From Isohypsibius dastychi (Eukaryota; Tardigrada; Eutardigrada; Parachela; Isohypsibiidae): a stretch of 27,246 nucleotides of DNA. Shown here piece by piece: positions 23,393 to 27,246 of the stretch (position 1 is the stretch's first letter; each line of letters begins with the position of its first letter). The stretch covers positions 1 to 27,246 of the forward strand of contig JAQIWT010000227.1 in assembly GCA_034696485.1 (NCBI GenBank), read 5' to 3'. Under the pieces are notes generated by a model. It was not told the origin of the DNA. It saw only the letters and a program-made list of their open reading frames with translations, and searched no databases. The position numbers were made by a program, and so were the translations under genes.

Positions 23393-26191
23393 TTAACAAT
23401 ACAAAATATTTCTGGGCGCTTCGTAAAACTGTTCATCATCAGCCTGGAGGAATTTTTTGTTCTTATCAGTAGAAACAACCACTATCACACTATCAAGTCT
23501 CGCGACATGTGCAGATGGCGGTGATGGAGTAGGTGGGGACGGAGTAGGATCCGAAGAAGAAACAGCATCGCAGCTGAGAATTCCATCAAGTACAAAATCA
23601 CTGATTTCAGCTTCTTCCGGTGGAGTGACTTTTTGGGTTTCTTCCACGACATTTAATGCAGTTTTTTCCTTCGTGATTTGCTTTGGTTCATCAACATAAC
23701 AAATCTGATGATTGACCCATTTCAAAGTTTCCACCATTCGATCAACGCCGAATTCTGGATTGGCAACAGCCATTCTTTTCAACTTCCGTTTGGCTTTCCG
23801 TTCTTCACTTTTCTTCCGTTTGCGCTCATCGTGTCGCTTCGATTTGAGAAGTGCTTTCCGAAGTTCTTTCTCCTTATTGCTTAACATGGATTTGAATTCT
23901 TTCTCCTTGGCCATTTCGTGCTGTCTGATCTCCGCTTTCTTTCTCAGCTCTTCTTCGCGAATTCTGATCACTTCTTGTTCAGCCAGTTCAATCTCGCGTT
24001 TTTCCTGCAAGATAAGGAAATTAGCTATTTTAGAAAAGCCAGAAACTCGAAAACTTTGAGCAACTAACAGAAACAAACATTCATTAAAAATAATAAAACA
24101 GAAAGTGAAATTAAATAAAAACTGGCATGTCTAATTTTTTAAAACCTTAACCGCAATCATTCGACTTCATACGACCACAAAATAATGAACAGAAAGGGTT
24201 AAAAAGTATTCGGTGCAATATAAGAACGTTCCTAAAACAAAAATGTCAAGAAATTAAGAAGCAAAAAATTCTTCCTCTAAAATTCTTGTTATGAACCTTG
24301 ACGCGCTCGAAAAGGACGGAGAGCAGCCGGATGCTTTCCAGCTGTCTTTGAGCAATGAGCAGTTTTCTCTCTTCGATCGCAACTTCACGTTGACGCTTCT
24401 CGTCTTCCTTCTTTTGACGTTTCCGCTCAGCACGCTGTTCAGCGTGAAGGCGTCTTTGACGACGTCGCTCCTCTCTTCTGATCCGAGCTTCCTCCTGCCG
24501 TTTAACTTCAGCAGCTGCTTTTTCTCTGCAAACAAAAGTAAAGGTTTAAAAAAGGCCACGTTGAAAACCGCTGGACAAAAAAACCTGACAGAAAACAGAC
24601 AAAGAAAAAACAAGGATAACGCAACTTTCAGAATAAAAACTGAATTTCTCCTCGAATGCGGTGGTGAGCTTCAGGAAAATAACTTAAACCATGAAAGCAA
24701 TGTACTTATAATCAATTGTAGTTCGTACTCTTCTGTCTTCTTTTTTCGCTCTTCTTCCTCTTTTTCCAGTTTCGCCTTCTCTTCCTTGAGTAACGATAAT
24801 CTTCGGTATTCCGCGCGCTCAATCCGTCGTTTGCGAATACTTTTATCATTCATGTGTTGCGTTTTATCGAATTCCACCTACTCGTACAGTTCGAAGAAAC
24901 AAAATTAGCAAAACAGAATCGGAAGTCAATCAGATTTTTTCATATGTGACCGAAGGTGTTCTACCTTGATGTTCGACGTAAATGCCTTCCCTTCCGCGTC
25001 TTTCCACAGCAATTTCGTGCCATAAAGCGCAGTCAAACAAGCGACAAAAGCGGAATATTCTGAAAACTGAATATACGCTTCAAACACAAGTTCGTGGCCA
25101 AAGGTCAAAATGCCATTGCCTCCACTAGGCCTCAGATAACTGCGTGACGGATCCAACACTGGAATATCCACGGCACGAATATTCCCGTATTTTTCAAATA
25201 TAGTGTTAACTTTCGGCGCGGATGGAATCACTTCCGGCGAGGCGCTGGAATCAGAATCGGAAAACCATTTGCAAGGGAGATTATAGAGCACTACGGTATC
25301 TGGTCTTTCGCCCGGTTTTGTTTCGTTGAGATTTTTTGCATCACGAAAATAAGCCAGCCAGTCCTGACGATGAGGGAAATTCAGTTTGGCTTCGACGCAG
25401 TGAACTCGAAGAGCCTCCGAGAAACCGCTGAGTTTTATGGCCTGTGCATCCAGAGCGTAAATCACTTTCGCCATCAGATCTTTGTTGTCCACTTCTCCCT
25501 CATACCGAATCACCTACAAATGCAAAAAATGTTTAATTAAAGAGACACACGAATCGAAAAGTAAAATAATAATTCAAACGAGAAAAAACAATTGGGTACA
25601 GCTTTCGGGATAAGTCGGATTTGAGGCAAAAGATCGGCAAACCAAGATTCAAAATATTAAGAGATCCAGACCTATTTCAACAAGAAATAATTTATGCCAA
25701 CAAAAAACTTCTATTTCTTTTATTTCTCTTTGATAACGCTAAATTGCAAATATAAACAGACCACCAGATTTTTGAATAAAAGAAATCGGCAACCGGAAAT
25801 CTAGCCAGACCATTTCGGGCTGTTAACAGATTACAATCGTTTTGCTACGGGAGCAATCTTTCTCACCTCCAATGTGCTGGAAACGACTTTCATAATGCTG
25901 AACACAATTGGTTTCGCCAGCATTTTGATTTTCTCCATAACTTCCCAATTGGAGACAGTTTTCCCGATCGTCGAGCTAGGGTTGTTGGAAAGTGATTTTG
26001 GGAGCTGAACGGCTATGGTGACTCGGGCAATTGGTTTCAGGAACAAAGAAGATTCGGTTGATAACTCCTGGACGTCCGTAAGATCCGTGCAGAGTTGCAA
26101 CAGTGTCGACGAAGAAGCCTATCATTCAGAAAACGCATTCGTTTCAACCATGCTCGCTATGCAGTGTGAAGTCGTGCTGAAGACTCACCAT
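23393..26191 (-). CDS. AKAP17A: A-kinase anchor protein 17A (XE7-like)
   Basis: Six coding exons on the minus strand: 26191-26189 (ATG only), 26118-25867, 25513-24965, 24877-24729, 24525-24297 and 24004-23393. All phases agree and give 597 aa, against 695 in human. Homology is clear: LFLKPIARVTI and SNWEVMEKIK in exon 2, IRYEGEVDNK at the start of exon 3, then KLSGFSEAL, FRDAKNLNETKPGERPDT, NLPCKWF (163-169) and an RRM-like fold (about 156-270). A long Glu/Lys/Arg coiled coil (about 275-475) includes EERKLLIAQRQLESIRLL, matching human. The human protein is a nuclear-speckle factor that anchors PKA and affects alternative splicing. The human Arg/Ser C-terminus is absent; instead the tail has a PTPSPPTPSPPS tract and an acidic end. 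An in-frame TGA-TAG lies just 5' of exon 2, and the upstream ATG/GTGAGT supplies the start. Confidence 0.92.
25514..25866 (-). other. AKAP17A intron 2
   Basis: A 353-bp phase-0 intron with donor GTGAGA and acceptor TTTGTAG. Nothing else was recognised in it. Confidence 0.75.
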
Positions 26192-26984
26192 TTCGCTCAG
26201 ATTGATCGGAAATCTAGTAATTCATTCATACAGGAAGCGACTTCCGTTTCTCTGATGGAAAAATGAGCTCAATAATCAAAATGATCCGCAGTCAACCCGG
26301 AAACCTGCAACCAAAATATCACCATCAAAACATCGATTCTAGAAAACAGAGCACGAATGTTAGAGGACCTAATGTAGTTCAATAAATCAGCGGGAAGAAA
26401 AGGGTTTCGCGGTTCACCCAGAAGAAGCTGAGGCAAAAACAAAAGCCAAATCTGCCAGAACGACGACACATATAGCAATAACGATACTGTTCAGCTCGTG
26501 CGCCTGTACTAATCAACGCTGAACTACGAGCTGTCTACGGGGATTTCGATGGTTAGGCATAACTACCTTCGTGCATGTGCTCACCAAGGACAAATCCATC
26601 TTCTTGTTTTGTCCATCTCCTGCGATAGGAAGCGATGAATAGGTTAAAACGTGGTCTTGACAACAATAATTTCAATCGGATTTCATGGTTTACTAAGCAG
26701 AGATATCAGCAGTCAAAAACACAGCAAAAATTCAAAATTCCAAAACACAAGAAGTTGTCGACTCGGTCCAAGATACGGGCGGTCCCGCTCGGAGTTCGCG
26801 CGCTAACCGGTTAAGCCAATGACAACATCGCCACGACCAGTCAGCCAGCCAAGCCAGACCCCCTCAAACCAGCTGCAGATCAATCCAAAATTTATTTCGA
26901 GAAGAAAGCTCGTTTTGCATTTGAACCCCACTTCCTTCCTTACATTTTCTTCAGTCTTCCCCATTTCATTCATCGTAAATAAAG
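26192..26984. promoter_or_regulatory. Divergent upstream region of AKAP17A and the akirin-like gene
   Basis: About 790 bp between two head-to-head genes, so it should hold both promoters. The area 26760-26820 is GC-richer and contains the palindrome AACCGGTT. Short CAGCCAGC/CAAGCCAG repeats follow at about 26838-26860. No coding sequence was supported. Confidence 0.4.
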
Positions 26985-27180
26985 ATGGCATGTGCTGCGC
27001 TCATACCATCCAGGCCAAACAAGCGTCGGATGGATTGTATGGATGATAACGAATTTGAACGTCAGGGTTCCCCATCTTCCTGCAAACGTCTGGCCAATGA
27101 CTTTGTCCTTTCCCCAACAAGTTTTGGCTCACCATCTGGATTCCGCACTGGACGTCTTTCACCAAATACCAATGAAACTG
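26985..27180 (+). CDS. AKIRIN: First coding exon of a probable akirin (partial)
   Basis: ATG at 26985 starts 65 codons plus one base, ending at a perfect donor (ACT-G/GTAAGT). The rest lies beyond the window. The frame has no stop before the edge. The peptide begins MACAAL and has basic Lys-Arg-Arg and Cys-Lys-Arg clusters followed by Ser-Pro-rich sequence (SPTSFGSPSGF, LSPN). Akirins are small nuclear proteins, linking transcription factors to chromatin remodelling and proteasome import, that start MAC-x-LKR and carry an N-terminal Lys/Arg nuclear signal in Ser/Pro-rich sequence. The match covers only this short region and the spacing differs: an extra SRPN-type segment precedes KRR, and CMDDNEFE follows. 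Akirin is therefore the best guess, not certain. The conserved C-terminal half would decide it. Confidence 0.5.
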
Positions 27181-27217
27181 GTAAGTCAACCGTGATGGTT
27201 GGTGTTTTGATTTTTGT

Positions 27218-27246
27218 CCCCCCCCCCCCCCCCAGGGGGGGGGGGG
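27218..27246. repeat. C16-A-G12 homopolymer block at the right edge
   Basis: Sixteen C (27218-27233), one A, then G to the end (27235-27246). It is self-complementary and lies inside the first intron of the akirin-like gene. A real inverted homopolymer is possible, but a contig end or assembly artefact is at least as likely. Confidence 0.9.

Noticed and set aside
24254-24613. 119-codon minus-strand frame over AKAP17A exon 5
   Set aside because: It is the wrong frame of that exon plus intron. The correct frame gives the Glu/Arg coiled coil conserved in human AKAP17A.

Overview
The window is nuclear DNA from an animal, almost certainly an invertebrate. It is AT-rich and carries six complete, recognisable animal genes and the first exon of a seventh. 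All the introns I could place are GT-AG, from 54 bp to 4.4 kb, with short TTTCAG-type acceptors. Most internal introns are under 150 bp. I cannot name the phylum: the gene set is generally bilaterian, the acceptor style resembles ecdysozoans, and the presence of CNBD2 and AKAP17A makes a Caenorhabditis-like nematode less likely. The first 80 bp are a 30-bp tandem repeat and the last 29 bp are C16-A-G12, so the window may be a contig that broke at repeats on both sides.

Layout: 538-3977 (minus) is a CNBD2-like protein with two cyclic-nucleotide-binding folds (4 exons, 567 aa). 4613-4945 (minus) is the single-exon SF3b splicing subunit PHF5A. 5336-8701 (plus) is the DEAD-box rRNA-processing helicase DDX47/Rrp3 (11 exons, 521 aa), head-to-head with PHF5A. 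9719-20197 (plus) is the FERM-FA polarity protein EPB41L5/Yurt (14 exons, 824 aa), with a 4.4-kb first intron. 21365-22784 (minus) is a PGRMC-type haem-binding membrane protein (3 exons, 227 aa). 23393-26191 (minus) is AKAP17A (6 exons, 597 aa), whose first coding exon is only the ATG. 26985 to the right edge (plus) is the first coding exon of a probable akirin, cut off by the window.

The genes do not form one pathway. PHF5A, DDX47 and AKAP17A act in RNA processing, Yurt in epithelial polarity, PGRMC in haem and sterol biology, CNBD2 in sperm function in mammals, and akirin as a nuclear cofactor. I found no phage, CRISPR array, tRNA, rRNA or intact transposon. The coding frames were rebuilt by hand from splice sites and exon phases; every multi-exon gene closes in frame at a total divisible by three.

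The most unusual features are a 48-bp perfect palindrome flanked by a 5-bp direct repeat in the long EPB41L5 intron, which looks like a tiny insertion, and a strong excess of the word CTTCCGGT/ACCGGAAG across exons and introns.
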